64,000 bases of DNA from Termitidicoccus mucosus (GCF_038725785.1 NZ_CP109797.1:1-64000); one strand, 5' to 3'; positions 16,222 through 25,942 are shown, counted from the first letter of the stretch. Notes: generated by a model from the sequence alone, not told the origin. Made by a program: numbers and translations.

Positions 16222-16875
16222 ATAGGAATGCCTAGCACGGCCGCGACGCCCATTGTCCTCTTTGGAGCCAAAAGGGCGGGGTTGGCAAAACCACGAGCTG
16301 CATCGCCACGGCCATGGCTTATGCCATGGCCGGCTTGCGCGTCGGCTTCCGCGACTGCGATTCCCAAAACAGCCTCGCCAATGCCATGCACCAGTCGGCG
16401 TTCGCCGGCATGAACGTGGTGACCGCGTTGGAGGGCACGGATGACTCATACGACATCATCCTCGCCGACAGTCCTCCGCACCTCAACGAGCCGCTTTTCC
16501 TTGATGAGTTCGACCGATGCTCGCTGTTCGTTCTGGTTACCGGCACCGGCACGCTCGATTTGCAGCCCGCAGCGGAGACATTGACGAAACTGCGCGCGCG
16601 CCGGCCTGACGTGCCCGTGCGCATCCTCATCAACCAGTTCGACGGACGCCGCCGCCGGACAGGCTGGTCGAAGAGGCATTGCATGCGGTCGGCCTCGATA
16701 CCGTCCCTTTGATTCAGCCGTTCATGTCCAAGAGCGAGGTTTACCGTCACTTGGTTTACGGGGCTGGCATGTGGCGGCGCGGGAAGTGCGCGACCGGGAA
16801 ACCATCGAGCGCATCCAGAAAGAGACGGCGGATGTCGCCACGGCAATATATCAGGCGTTGCAATCACATTCATAA
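16216..16875 (+). CDS. parA: ParA-type partition ATPase
   Basis: Starts at ATG 16216 (MKIGMPSTAATPIVLFG) or ATG 16228. After repair of two shifts near 16268-16290 the deviant Walker A reads GGQKGGVGKTTSCIATAMAY. The following motifs are GLRVGFRDCDSQNSLANAM, SYDIILADSPPHLNEPLFLD (Walker B region), and PVRILINQFDGRRRRT. It ends IYQALQSHS. About 218 residues, a small ParA without an N-terminal DNA-binding domain (type Ib size). It moves plasmid copies to daughter cells with the product of 16920. Its stop lies inside the next AT-rich palindrome. Confidence 0.88.
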
Positions 16876-16900
16876 ATTCATATCTTGTGATTTTATGAAT
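16868..16900. promoter_or_regulatory. AT-rich palindrome between parA and its partner
   Basis: Perfect 9-base arms ATTCATAAA (16868-16876) and TTTATGAAT (16892-16900). Together with 16189-16221 it brackets parA, a layout seen for ParB or ParG binding sites. Confidence 0.6.
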
Positions 16901-16919
16901 AATCCCTACACTTCGCATC

Positions 16920-17492
16920 ATGGCTAAAAAGACACCGCTCCCAAGAAACCGGCAGCATTCGCCGCCTTGAGCCGCGCGCTCGCCAAGCCCACGGCCGCGC
17001 CGGCGCCATCGCCCAAGACGCCCGACGCGGCAAGGCCGAGCGCCGCCATCCGTGCGCTCGCGATCAACCGGACACAGGCTCCCTTGCATAGCACCCAGCG
17101 CCGGCAATATCCGCTCTTGTCCATGTGCGTCGCCCCGCCGACGCCGCACGCATTCAGGCGGTCTTCGTTTTCCTCAATAATAACGGTCGGCGTCCGACTC
17201 TTTCCGAGGCAGTGCGAGCAGCGCTGAAAATCACGCCCTTGGACGAAGCCTTCCGGATCACTACGACCGCAACAGCGACACCGCGGACAAGAACGACCGT
17301 CGCACCGTCAACCTTTCGACGGATTTGCAGCCTCGCATCACCGAAATCCGCGATTTCCTACTCAAAAACCGGCGCAGATATGTCGGGAGCGCAGCCGGCT
17401 GCGCCGCCTTGCAACGCACCGCGCTCGATGCCTCCTACTTGCAGGCCTACGATGCAACCAAGTCCCCGGCCGACGCGGCACCATACTATGAC
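16920..17492 (+). CDS. Probable partition partner (ParB/centromere-binding role)
   Basis: ATG 16920 follows parA by 44 bases. After adding one base near 16933 it reads MAKKDTAPKKPAAFAALSRA and continues as a Pro/Ala-rich basic region. From 17115 the frame gives RRPADAARIQAVFVFLNNNG, RRPTLSEAVRAALKITPLDE, NDRRTVNLSTDLQPRITEIR and DFLLKNRRRYVGSAAG. The basic tail followed by a helical DNA-binding-like domain and the gene order fit a ParA partner. No canonical ParB motif is seen, so the role is inferred from position. Confidence 0.5.
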
Positions 17493-17836
17493 CACCCTTT
17501 ACGACATCGCCCTCGATCATGCCCGCGACGCCGCCGGCGTCGCCTTCCAATCGAAATCGCACGCCACCATGACGGCCCGGCCGCAACACGCGTCTTCATC
17601 GTGCTCGCCGTCGCCAACGTCGGCGGCAAGCGTGACGTTTTGCGACTTTGACGGCCTGCCACACGGACCCGGAGGGTGCCGGATGGAAACGGTCGATGCA
17701 CGAGGCCTCCTCGATAGGGTAGGGAGCGTTCCCTTGCCGATGGGCTGGACGCCTTGCATTTCGAAAGCGGCACCCGACCTACATCAACACATTCGACGGT
17801 CTCACGGAGCATGCCTCATCCATGTTTGAGATTTGA
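17488..17836 (+). CDS. Hypothetical protein of the par-rep block
   Basis: MTTLYDIALDHARDAAGVAF starts at 17488 and overlaps a TGA as ATGA. RVFIVLAVANVGGKRDVLR appears in another frame, and the end reads PTYINTFDGLTEHASSMFEI. At least three shifts are needed, so only the ends are dependable. About 115 residues. Family unknown. Confidence 0.4.
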
Positions 17837-17840
17837 ACCC

Positions 17841-18273
17841 ATGTATTCCCTCGCCCCGACAATCCAGCCCTTGCAGAAAAAGGCGCTTTGATAGCGTCCG
17901 ATCTGCAAAGGGCCATGCCTCTACGTGCCGAGGCCGCCGCACCCTTTGGCGCCGCTTTGACGGCATTTGCCGAGGCCGCTGGTGTGACGGTCGAATCTCT
18001 GACCATCGGGCAAATCCTCGATATGGCGGGCAACCCGCCGCGGCCGGAGCCGAAGCTATTCTGGTATGCGTTGGGTAAAATCGGAGGTGCATGGTATGCC
18101 ATTGCGCCGGCGAATGGTCTGGAATCCCCCTTGTCCCCGTTATCGCCGGCCACCGGCGCCGTTTGTTGCAGCCTCAAGACTTGGCCCACGCCAAGGCGTT
18201 TGCCACCAAGAAGGAGGCCCGCGATGCCGGGTGGCAGGTATTCCCTCGAACTTACGTTTTCACGTTCAAATGA
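17841..18273 (+). CDS. Hypothetical protein upstream of rep
   Basis: The readable part is KGALIASDLQRAMPLRAEAA, FGAALTAFAEAAGVTVESLT, GQILDMAGNPPRPEPKLFWY and ALGKIGGAWYAIAPA. A shift near 18120 leads to IPLVPVIAGHRRRLLQPQDL, HAKAFATKKEARDAGWQVFP and RTYVFTFK. About 143 residues, soluble. The stop overlaps the rep start (ATGA), so it is probably translated together with rep. Family not recognised. Confidence 0.5.
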
Positions 18274-19331
18274 GCATGAGCAAATTGGTGCCAAGCATCC
18301 GCCCCGATAAAGACCAGCTCGATTTCTTTCGCGAAATCGCAGCGGTCACCGGCAACAACTACACCAATACCCTTGAATTTTACAGTTCGTTGCCGGCCAT
18401 ACTTTTGATGCCGGGCACGCGGACACAAGCAAACCCTACCGGAAGATCTTCACCTACGGCAACGAGCAGTTCACCTTGATTATGAAGCCCACGAATATCG
18501 TCCGCAAAGGCGACGTGGTGCGGCAGGCGTTCCCGGCAACGTGAAGGTATCGTTCGCGAAGTCGTAACCAAAATGGCCATCGACAGCCCTGACATCCTGC
18601 ACCAAATCAAGGCGGCCAATCAAACCAAGGTTGAGTTGCGATGCTCGCTTAGCCGAATCCGCGCTAGGTGCATCGAAGCCGGGCACGGCTGGAAGCTCGA
18701 AGAAATTCACGAAGCTCTCCAAATCCTGTCGGAATGCCGCATCGAGATAAAGCAGGGCAGCGTTCGCATCAGCCCCGAGGTCGGTCTTCTGGGATACGGT
18801 TACGGCATCAATGAGACCGATAGCGAACGCTCGCTTGCGGTCATTACCTTTCATCCGCTTTTCATCGGCGCGCTCCGCAAGAAAGGCTATCGTCAAATCC
18901 ACTACGGCCGCCTGATGCAGTTGAAGCATCCTCTGGCTCGCTGGACTTACCAGCGCATGTCCCATTACTACACGACCGTGGAGAAAGGCTTTTTGGTTTT
19001 TCAAGTGCCAAGCCCTACAACATCTCGCTGAAATTCATCCTCGAAAACAGCACCATGACCCGCTACGTGAATTTGCGCAACAACGTGCGCGAGTGCCGCC
19101 AAGCTTGGGCGGACATGCTTAGATGCGGATTCTTACCGCGGTCCGCGACAAAGAAAAACACGGCTATGACGAGGAAATCCGCTATGACACGAGCGCTCGC
19201 GGACGTGGACGCAAACCCATCATCGATGCCGTATGGGATCTCTGGATCTCCGGTGAGGTCGTGGAGGACATGATCGTTGCGACGCAAAAGACCAAAAGTT
19301 GGTGGACTCAGAGAAGAATGAAAGCACGTGA
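18270..19331 (+). CDS. Plasmid replication initiator (Rep)
   Basis: MSMSKLVPSIRPDKDQLDFF opens the protein. It continues KIFTYGNEQFTLIMKPTNIV, VELRCSLSRIRARCIEAGHG, and then the diagnostic block AVITFHPLFIGALRKKGYRQ, IHYGRLMQLKHPLARWTYQR, MSHYYTT, the winged-helix layout of iteron-binding Rep proteins. A second domain follows: ISLKFILENSTMTRYVNLRN and NVRECRQAWADMLRCGFL. With one A added near 19297 it ends KKLVDSEKNEST at TGA 19331, just before the iterons. About 352 residues. It should bind the repeats at 19339-19590 and open the origin. Confidence 0.82.
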
Positions 19332-19338
19332 GGGCATA

Positions 19339-19590
19339 GGGGATCTGTTCCGCTTTTCGCTGCAAAAACAGGGGGCTGTTCCGTTATTAGGGGAAGTGTT
19401 CCGTTTTTTACATATTGTCTTCTGCGAAATAGGGAAGTGTTCCCGTTATTGGAGCAGGGCAGGGGAGCTGTTCCGTTTTCAGAGCAGGGCAGGGAGCTGT
19501 TCCCGTTTTCGGGGAAGTATTCCGTTTTGAGCGGCATGGGGAACTGTTCCCGCTATTCGTTGGCATGGGGAACTGTTCCCGCTATTACAT
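19339..19590. repeat. Iteron array, probable vegetative origin
   Basis: Nine direct repeats of the form (G/C)TGTTCC(C)GTTWT occur near 19345, 19376, 19396, 19438, 19468, 19497, 19517 (TATTCC variant), 19544 and 19574. Many are preceded by GGGGA or GGGAG. The last two are longer and almost identical (GGCATGGGGAACTGTTCCCG). They are direct repeats, tightly packed and directly after rep, as in iteron-controlled origins. AT-rich sequence with TTTATTATCATTTCC follows at 19606-19625 and may be the melting region. Confidence 0.82.
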
Positions 19591-19903
19591 GGAAAATGCT
19601 CAGTAAGTAGTTTATTATCATTTCCTAATAAAATGCCGATGGCCTCTTATCCCTCTTATCCCAAGAAAATAATAAAAGACAGAGGGAAGGGTAGGGAGTT
19701 GGTCCCGTTTTTCGACCGTGTTTGGTTCTCCCAGACCCTCTCCCCGTCGGCGGCTACGCTTCGCTCCGCCCCCGCGGCCCCCAAAGTGCAACGGCTTCGC
19801 CGACTTACAAGGGAAACCAACGCTCCGCGATGGTTTCCCTCTCGCTTCGCTCGATTCCCCTTCCTTTGGAAAATAATAGCAGCGGCTCCGCCGCCACCAA
19901 AAC
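19591..19903. other. Post-origin spacer, modular repeat family 3 (first arm)
   Basis: No gene is supported. From about 19800 the sequence AAACCAACGCTCCGCGATGG, then TTTCCTTTGGAAA and AACAGAGGCCTCATTGCCGG, matches the reverse complement of 22555-22735. The two are diverged inverted copies of one element. The intervening 19620-19700 stretch is A-rich. Confidence 0.55.
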
Positions 19904-19930
19904 AGAGGCCTCATTGCCGGCCTCTTTTTC
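19904..19930 (+). terminator. Terminator in repeat family 3
   Basis: AGAGGCC pairs with GGCCTCT around TCATTGCC, followed by TTTTTC. The same hairpin occurs on the other strand near 22600-22625. Confidence 0.65.
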
Positions 19931-19992
19931 GGGGCCTTTGGCGATCAGCCATAACCGCTTCCCACCCAAACACCGCCAAAGGCCCCGAAAAA
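19925..19992. repeat. 19-bp perfect inverted repeat
   Basis: TTTTTCGGGGCCTTTGGCG (19925-19943) is the exact reverse complement of 19974-19992, with 30 bases between. It overlaps the terminator T run and almost touches the larger inverted repeat at 19998, so three dyads are stacked side by side. Confidence 0.85.
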
Positions 19993-19997
19993 TTCAC

Positions 19998-20301
19998 CGC
20001 TAGGATTTATACCGCTCAACGAGGAGGCCATCACCACCAGACCCGCGCTTCCGCGCCGCTACATGCACGCCAACGGGCCTCCACCCCAAAGGGCAGGGGA
20101 GGACACCCCTGCTTGACAAAGGCGGCTGTAATTCGCAGATTTCAAATGCATCCCAGGACGGGCAACGCTGGGAAGCGACCCGCACGCGTGGACGCCGAGG
20201 GGCCTACGGTCCCACCGAAAACCGCCTACCTCACCGTGGGCGGTTTTTGATTCACCGCAGGCGACTTTTGGCCTCCTCGTTGAGCGGTATAAATCCTAGC
20301 G
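19998..20301. repeat. Segment bounded by 32-bp perfect inverted repeats
   Basis: Positions 19998-20029 and 20270-20301 are exact reverse complements (one matching pair more on each side). The 240 bases between hold no gene that I can support, and include a clear terminator at 20218. Perfect 32-bp arms in an error-rich sequence suggest a recent or selected structure: a small mobile element, an inversion site, or a single-strand origin. Confidence 0.8.
20218..20248 (+). terminator. Rho-independent terminator inside the inverted-repeat segment
   Basis: AAAACCGCC pairs with GGCGGTTTT around TACCTCACCGTG, and T residues follow. The A-rich left side would make it work in both directions. Confidence 0.75.
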
Positions 20302-20507
20302 GGTTTCAGGGCCGGCAATGAGGCCTGGTTTCAAAGGGCAAGCCCTTTGGTCATGCGGAGCATGATTCAGATTGTTGCGTAAAGCGCGTCGGTATTTTGA
20401 ACTTGTGATGATTCGGCCAACGCCACATTGTCAGGATGCGTGCTAAAATTGGGCTCTGCTGGGAAGCAACCCATAAGCTGCACGCCGACAAAGGCAGAAA
20501 TGCCGGT

Positions 20508-20534
20508 GGCGCGCCGAAAGGCGCGCCTCTTTTT
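20508..20534 (+). terminator. Rho-independent terminator before the toxin-antitoxin genes
   Basis: GGCGCGCC, GAAA, GGCGCGCC, then TCTTTTT: an 8-bp stem with a stable GAAA loop and a U tract. The region 20302-20507 has no supported gene. Confidence 0.85.
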
Positions 20535-20549
20535 GAAGGTCGGCGCTGG

Positions 20550-20577
20550 TTCATAAATTATGAATCTATGAATTCAT
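20550..20577. promoter_or_regulatory. AT-rich double palindrome before parD-like gene
   Basis: TTCATAAATTATGAA (20550-20564) is followed by ATGAATTCAT (20568-20577), both perfect. They lie 50 bases before the antitoxin start at 20628. Confidence 0.6.
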
Positions 20578-20627
20578 GAAAGGCCTCAAGGCTTGCCTGA
20601 AAGGGAAGCCTTGTTAGATTGTGCACC

Positions 20628-20836
20628 ATGTCCACTATGACCGAAATCGAAGCCGCCATCGAGAGGTTGCCTGCCGACGCGCAGCACCAGCTCGCCGCGT
20701 GGCTCGAATTGAAGCTCTGGCCGGAGACCCCGGCAATGCTCGCGGCCATTGATGAGGCCGAGCGTTCGCTCGCCGACGAGGGCGGTGTGCCGGCCGAGGA
20801 CGTGCGCAAAATCTCCGCCAGTGGATTACCGCGTAA
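20628..20836 (+). CDS. ParD/RelB-like antitoxin
   Basis: MSTMTEIEAAIERLPADAQH continues QLAAWLELKLWPETPAMLAA, IDEAERSLADEGGVPAEDVR. With one base added near 20812 it ends RQWITA at 20836. About 69 residues. The N-terminal helices and the EAERSLADEGGV linker are typical of antitoxins paired with ParE-type toxins. The toxin GTG start lies inside its last codons, so the two would be co-translated. Confidence 0.65.
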
Positions 20837-21170
20837 TCCTCTCTCGCCCGCATTGCGCGACCTTGGCGAGATTGCCCGGCATATCGCCCAGATAACACGG
20901 ACGCCGCCTTGCGCATTGGCGGCGAATTGGTCGCACTAGCCGAATCGCTTGCCACGCTGCCACGTCGCGGCAGCCGGCTTCACGCGCGCCCATCCACCGC
21001 GCCGGGCGAACAGCCTAGCGGCGACACTGGTGCGGCCGCCGATCTTTCGGCGATTTCCGCAAGCAATTGTACAGCGCGAATGCGACCACCGGGCGGCTGG
21101 CCTCGCTGACCACCGACGCCGGCGTGCACACCGTGGCCTATCTCGGTGTCAGCAGGCAGTTAAAATTGAC
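20821..21170 (+). CDS. ParE/RelE-like toxin, C-terminal part doubtful
   Basis: With two corrections the N-terminal part reads VDYRVILSPAALRDLGEIAR, HIAQDNTDAALRIGGELVAL, AESLATLPRRGSRLHAR, a clear ParE start. The expected C-terminal strand pair (normally a YRVEIVRVLHG-like end) is not seen. Instead the sequence reads DFRKQLYSANATTGRLASLT and GVHTVAYLGVSRQ, possibly a piece of another gene. The toxin may therefore be truncated. The exact 3' end is unclear. Confidence 0.45.
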
Positions 21171-21255
21171 CCAGTAACAGGCACTGAGATTTGGCCCACT
21201 TTCAATTAGACATAACGGACATTGTGCGCGTAAATCGTTCTATGACAATGTCTTA

Positions 21256-21756
21256 TTATTGACTGGTAAGACGAGCTATCAAGCCAGCGCGAAGCTTATC
21301 ACGCTTGCCAATGTTAAGCTTGTCGAGGCTGTAACCCACCTCGATTTTCTTGATCCCGAGCTTCCGCACGATAATTCCGGCAAGGTGAAGGGCCTCCGAC
21401 ATGTCGGGCACGTGCATCGCGTGGTCCCGCGAATGCCTGTAATCCTTTCCAACATGGTAGCCGCCGGAGCAGAGAAAAGTGACGCTCGTCGCCCATTCCG
21501 TATTGAGCAAGACCTCCAAATGGAGCATTTCCATCGCCGGACGCCGGTGGGCCTCAATACCACCCGAAGGGGTGATAGTTTCGCGTCAGGCCGATACACA
21601 GCGAGGTATTCCTCTGCCTTTACGAGCGCCTTCTTTGTTTCTGCCACGGTCCAGTCACACCAATCGATAGCGGCTTGCGCCGTATGCAGGCACCTGCCGG
21701 GGAAGCCGCGACATAAACGCGGCCCTTTGCTCTTTTTGCTCTTCTGTCAATCGCAT
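21256..21756 (-). CDS. Hypothetical protein
   Basis: Read on the minus strand from ATG 21756: MRLTEEQKEQRAAFMSRLPR, then DWTVAETKKALVKAEEYLAV, YRPDAK, then MEMLHLEVLLNTEWATSVTF, LCSGGYHVGKDYRHSRDHAM, HVPDMSEALHLAGIIVRKLG, ending LRAGLIARLTSQ. Two shifts need repair. About 165 residues, soluble. Family not recognised. It lies downstream of VapC on the same strand and may belong to that transcript. Confidence 0.5.
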
Positions 21757-21771
21757 TGTCGATGTGGAGAA

Positions 21772-22207
21772 TCAGCTAACTTTATGCGAAGACGCGGGTA
21801 TGATTGCAACCCCGGCTTTTAACGCCGCATGCCTTAGCGCGGTGTCCATCGTCGCCAGCCGGCTTTTTGACGCATCGCCAGCTCCAGATAGGCGGCATCG
21901 TAAGCGGTCAACGAATGCAGTCTGGCCAGTGCCAGCGCATCACGTGTTATCCGCGCGCCGCTTTCCTGTCCGTCGCCGGCTCCAGCTCATGCGCATCTTC
22001 CAATGCCGTGGCACTCTCCGCCTGGGTCAGGCGCGAGCGCCTTTCGGCCATGAGCACCCCGTTTGCAACCTCAACCCACCAATGCGCGGGGACGTGTATT
22101 TCCTCCGCCTCGTTGAGGGCGTTCAAGATTGAGGGCGCAGCCTTGCCGCCACGCTCGTCCGGCAACAAAATCGTCAGCGCCGCACTTCCGTCCAAGACAA
22201 CGTTCAT
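21772..22207 (-). CDS. vapC: VapC-type PIN-domain toxin
   Basis: Minus strand from ATG 22207: MNVVLDGSAALTILLPDERG, HVPAHWWVEVANGVLMAERR, and, after shifts near 21960 and 21860, ARITRDALALARLHSLTAYD, AAYLELAMRQKAGLATMDTA, LRHAALKAGVAII. The PIN-domain acidic residues are present (Asp6, the Glu of VEVANG, Asp of TAYDAAYLELA, Asp of TMDTAL). These enzymes cleave RNA, often tRNA. The start overlaps the antitoxin stop as ATGA. Confidence 0.82.
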
Positions 22208-22446
22208 TTGCGGCCCGCCTCGATGAGTTGCTTGGTGGTCCAGTTGTCCGCCTTACGGCGCACGGAGCCGGTTGCGAGGCGGCGGAGCGCCGCCGCCCGC
22301 GTTCCTCTGCCTGTCCGCACAGGCACGAGCAGCGCAACAGGCCTCTCGTGCCGCGTGATCAGATATTCCATCGCGTCGCTTTCCACCCCGGCCAGATACC
22401 GGCCGAGGCGGGTTTTCATTTCCAATGCAGTGACGGTTTTAGTCAT
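22204..22446 (-). CDS. Phd/YefM-type antitoxin of the VapC pair
   Basis: Minus strand from ATG 22446: MTKTVTALEMKTRLGRYLAG, VESDAMEYLITRHERPVALL, VPVRTGRGTRAAALRRLATG, ending TTKQLIEAGRK, 80 residues in one frame. The N-terminal part is the Phd/YefM DNA-binding fold, and the tail would cover the toxin. A perfect palindrome lies over its start codon and fits autoregulation. Confidence 0.8.
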   Translation of the reverse strand: MTKTVTALEMKTRLGRYLAGVESDAMEYLITRHERPVALLVPVRTGRGTRAAALRRLATGSVRRKADNWTTKQLIEAGRK

Positions 22447-22459
22447 AATAGCTATTATG
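22444..22459. promoter_or_regulatory. Operator palindrome of the VapC operon
   Basis: CATAATAGCTATTATG is a perfect 16-base palindrome that includes the antitoxin start codon. Phd-type antitoxins repress their own operon by binding such sites. Confidence 0.75.
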
Positions 22460-22554
22460 GACCCTTGTTGAGCACGTGCAAGCCAAATTGGCAACGGATG
22501 GATATACCCTTGCTCTTGAGAATAAGTATCAGGATTCCATGCCTTTGGCGTCGG

Positions 22555-22735
22555 CCCTGAAAATCCTAGCGGTGAATTTCGCGCCGCCGAAGGAGGCGCG
22601 AAAGAGGCCGGCAATGAGGCCTCTGTTCTTTGGCGACGAGCGTAAGCGAGAGCTGCTGACTTTCCAAAGGAAAGTGAATTGCGCCTTTGGCGCGAGAGGA
22701 AACCATCGCGGAGCGTTGGTTTCCTGTTCGTGTTT
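22555..22735. repeat. Modular repeat family 3, second arm (inverted)
   Basis: AATCCTAGCGGTGAATTTCG, GGCCGGCAATGAGGCCTCTG, CTTTCCAAAGGAAAG and CCATCGCGGAGCGTTGGTTT are the reverse complement, with changes, of 19800-20005. The two copies bracket the post-origin spacer and the toxin-antitoxin genes. Confidence 0.6.
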
Positions 22736-22909
22736 TTCAGCCCTCGCTTCCATCGTCGAAATCGTCGGCATCAGGGGCGGCCTCCTCAGTGGAGGCTTTT
22801 TCCGGCGTTTTGGTCCTGCTTCGTTTCCTCAATTTGTATCCGTGAAATGAATACATCATTTCCCGTGTAAAGACTCTGAAAGTGTTCCTCCACTTCGATT
22901 ACAGTCACA
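22736..22909 (+). terminator. Spacer with terminator (22780-22801) between toxin-antitoxin and relaxase
   Basis: GCCTCC pairs with GGAGGC around TCAGT, followed by TTTTTCC. The reverse strand also starts with AAAAA, so it could end the relaxase transcript from the other side. No gene is seen in the remainder. Confidence 0.6.
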
Positions 22910-25900
22910 TTATGCGCGCATCGAATCGCATTTTGACCGTCGCCGGTTGCGGCCGGTAATGGTCACCAGATGCGACCAGAACTTTATCTTGAGCGTTTGC
23001 CCGTCGGCCGAGCCAAAGGCGAAGCTGAAATGGTGATACGGCAGGGAAATGGTTTCGCCGGAGGCGAGTTGAAACTCGGCGCTATACCGGTTGTCAGTGT
23101 CGATCCGGAAGCAGAGTTCCTTGGGTGACTCATTCGCAGAGGCGGGCGCCGGCGTGGCAGCGGAGTGCTCGGTTTTAATGAGAATTTCGCGCTCAGCCGG
23201 GACGACGCCGGCGCGGCGGGTGGCGGGTTTGGGTTCATAGATTTTGCGTGACTTTTTGGCTATGGTTTTGCGGCGAGAGTGGAGAGTGAAGGTGCTGCAC
23301 AAGCGCCGCGCCTTCGCGCGCGGCGGCGGCAGTTTCGGGAGCATTTCAACGGCAAGTTTGTCTTCACCGGGGTTGTGGATGCGCTTGAGCAGATCCTTTG
23401 CGGACGGAGTGAAAATTTTGATTTTCGGCGTCCGCGAGAAATCGAAACATACCACCCTTTTTATGCGTCGCCAGCTCGCTGCCGGCGTCAGAGAGAACCA
23501 CGGATTCAACGCTTTTGCCTTGCGAGCTGTAGGAGGTGACGCAATAGCCGGGGAGCAACACCATCTGGTGCGGCGCGAGCTTTTTGAATTTGCCATCGCC
23601 ATCGCGGATGGCGACGCCGCCGTTGCGAAAAAGCCGTGTGACGGTGCATATTTCGCCGTTGACCGGATTCTCCACCAACGGCCTTGCCGTTGAGTTTGAG
23701 CTGCACTTGCGAGCCAACGCCGAGCAACGTTTTCGCCGGTTTACGATGTTCCACTTCTCGGCATATTTGAGGCTGAGCCGCGCAGCCTTGCCTCGCCGGC
23801 GCGGCTCCAAGAGCAGGGCGCCCTCGGTAATGTGCACGATTTTGCGCAGGTCCCCGGCGCGGTTGGCGCCGTATTTCGAGATGAACTGGATCTCGTCGCC
23901 AACACGGTAGGAGCGAGCGAGGCGCTTCTCGGCCGCAAGCATGTCTTTCGGAACGAGCGTATCCATCAGGCGCGCTTTTTTATGAGGCCATTTTCAAGGC
24001 AGGCCGCTGAAATGGCCTCATTGACCGCAGCGGCATCAGCGCGTGTTTGCGACACAGCGAGGACGCTATTTTTTCTTTCAGATCGGCGACGACCGCAGCT
24101 GCAACCGCGGCAACGCGTTTGTGTTCGTGGACCACCTCGACGGCTCCGATCTGACGCAGACGCTTGAGCGATTTCGCCAGTCGCCTTCGCTTGCCGCAGA
24201 AACAGCATCCCGGTAGGAGGCAATGCGAGCCGCTTCTTTTCGCTCGCCGCGCGCCGGGTCCTGGCGGCGGATGGTGCGGATTTCCGCCGCTTTGAGGCCG
24301 GCATATCGTTCGATGGTGACAAGTGCGTCGGACGCCTCGACCGCGCCATGTTGGCGGGTGTCTCCCGACAATATCAGTCGGCCGGCCGCAGCCTGGACTT
24401 TCTGCACGAGGTCATGCATCTGCCGCGCTCCGACCTGTCCGGCTTCATCGAGGATGACGACGGCGCCGTCCGGAATGCTTTGCACGCTCGCAAGCGTGTG
24501 CGCGTCAAGTCCGTCCTTGCATAAGTCCCGGACTTGCGAGGTCTGTGGCGCTAGGACGACCAGCGGTGCGGCCGTTTCCCGCACGGCCTTGGCGACGAAA
24601 TTCAGCGTGTAGCTTTTCCCGGTTCCGGCGCCGCGAAACAGCGTGATGAAATCCCGGCTGTTCGCGATCAGGCGCACCGCTTCGCATTGCTCGGCATCGA
24701 GCGACGTCTTGGCGACGTCGAATTTTTCATTCAGCGGCGGCAGTCGGTTGCGCCCCAATTTTGCCGCGGTCAAAACCGACAGCTCATGCCGCAGTCCTTC
24801 ACGCGAGGCGAGTTCGCCACCATCGGCACTTTCGGCGAAATTTTCGCGCGCCAGCGCGCTGCGGACCGATTCGATCTTGATGCCGGAACCGAATGTTTCG
24901 CGAAGTATCGCGGCCTCAAGTTCACTGCGTTTAACCACGCTTTTGCGCTCAAAGGTGAGATCATGGGCGACCTTCACGGCGCGCTCTAGCGCCGCGTTTT
25001 GGTCGAGCAACGGAGGTTGCGGCAGCGCCGACGGACGTAGCGAGGCGCGCTCCGCGGCGTTCATTTCCCGCAGCCAGTCCGCCCGCAACGTGTCGGCGTT
25101 CGCATCGCTGATTTTTCGCGCACGATGATCGTGCGCGATGCGATCGCGCAACGTGTAGAGGTTAACGCCGGCATCCGGCGCGACATCTGTTCGTCAGCCA
25201 TCGCCTCAATCTGAGCGCGGCGTTTGGAGAATTTTTCGATGAGTTCGCGCTGCACGGTTTCCAGCTCGTAGTGCTCGCCGTCATACCGCAGCCGGTAGCC
25301 AAGGCGGTTAAGCCCGGCGGTCATTTTGCATCGTAAACCGCGCTCACGAGTTTTTGCGCACGATACATGTCGTGATTTTCGAGGGCCTTCCAGCGATCTT
25401 CGACGCCGTCAAAGGTCGCGTTAAAAATCACGGCATGGGTATGCAGGAGCGGATCGAGCGCACGACTGGTATCGTGGCAGAAAAGCGCGGCAACAAAGTT
25501 GCCGGTCGTGCGATGGCCCTGTTCGCCCTTCTTGCGCACTCGCGCCGCCGCGTATTTTTCCAACTCGGCCAGCGCGTCCCGCACCGCCTCCTTATGCAAC
25601 GCGACAAGCCGCTCGTCAAAACAGAGCGCCGCGAGGGAAATGCTCTTTGGCGGACGGAAGACGAAATCGAAAAAGACGCGCCGGTTTGATTGCTCCACGC
25701 CGTTGACGACGCGCGTGGTGTTTTGCGAGCGGTCAGGCGCTCGCCCGTTTCGGATGCAGGCCTTCGCAGAGGCGTAGAAACTCCGCTTCGCTCACGGCAC
25801 CGCTCAGTCAAGCCGCTCCGCACCGTCTCCTATCCACTCGCCGGCGATAGTCTCTTTTTCGGTGTAATAGTCCCCATGCGCGAGGTGCTTTTGAAATATT

Positions 25901-25942
25901 CCTTCGCGTTGGTAAGATTCAGTTGGGTTTTGGCGTGACCAT
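22910..25942 (-). CDS. MobF-type conjugative relaxase-helicase (TrwC/TraI family)
   Basis: Minus strand, about 1000 residues through many shifts. The N-terminal relaxase part reads NLTNAKEYF, HLAHGDYYTEKETIAGEWIG, FDFVFRPPKSISLAALCFDE, and the metal-binding histidines in CHDTSRALDPLLHTHAVIFN. The helicase part has LDAEQCEAVRLIANSRDFIT, Walker A LFRGAGTGKSYTLNF (about 24610), Walker B DGAVVILDEAGQVG (about 24450), QHGAVEASDALVTIERYAG, and late motif VTSYSSQGKSVESVVLSDAG. The tail ends FGSADGQTLKIKFWSHLVTI. It nicks oriT, stays bound to the strand, and unwinds it during transfer. A catalytic tyrosine near the N-terminus cannot be placed because of frame errors. Confidence 0.92.

Noticed and set aside
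19633-20250. A 205-residue reading frame through the post-origin spacer
   Set aside because: It crosses inverted repeats and two terminators and shares sequence with the inverted copy at 22.6 kb, so it is not a gene.
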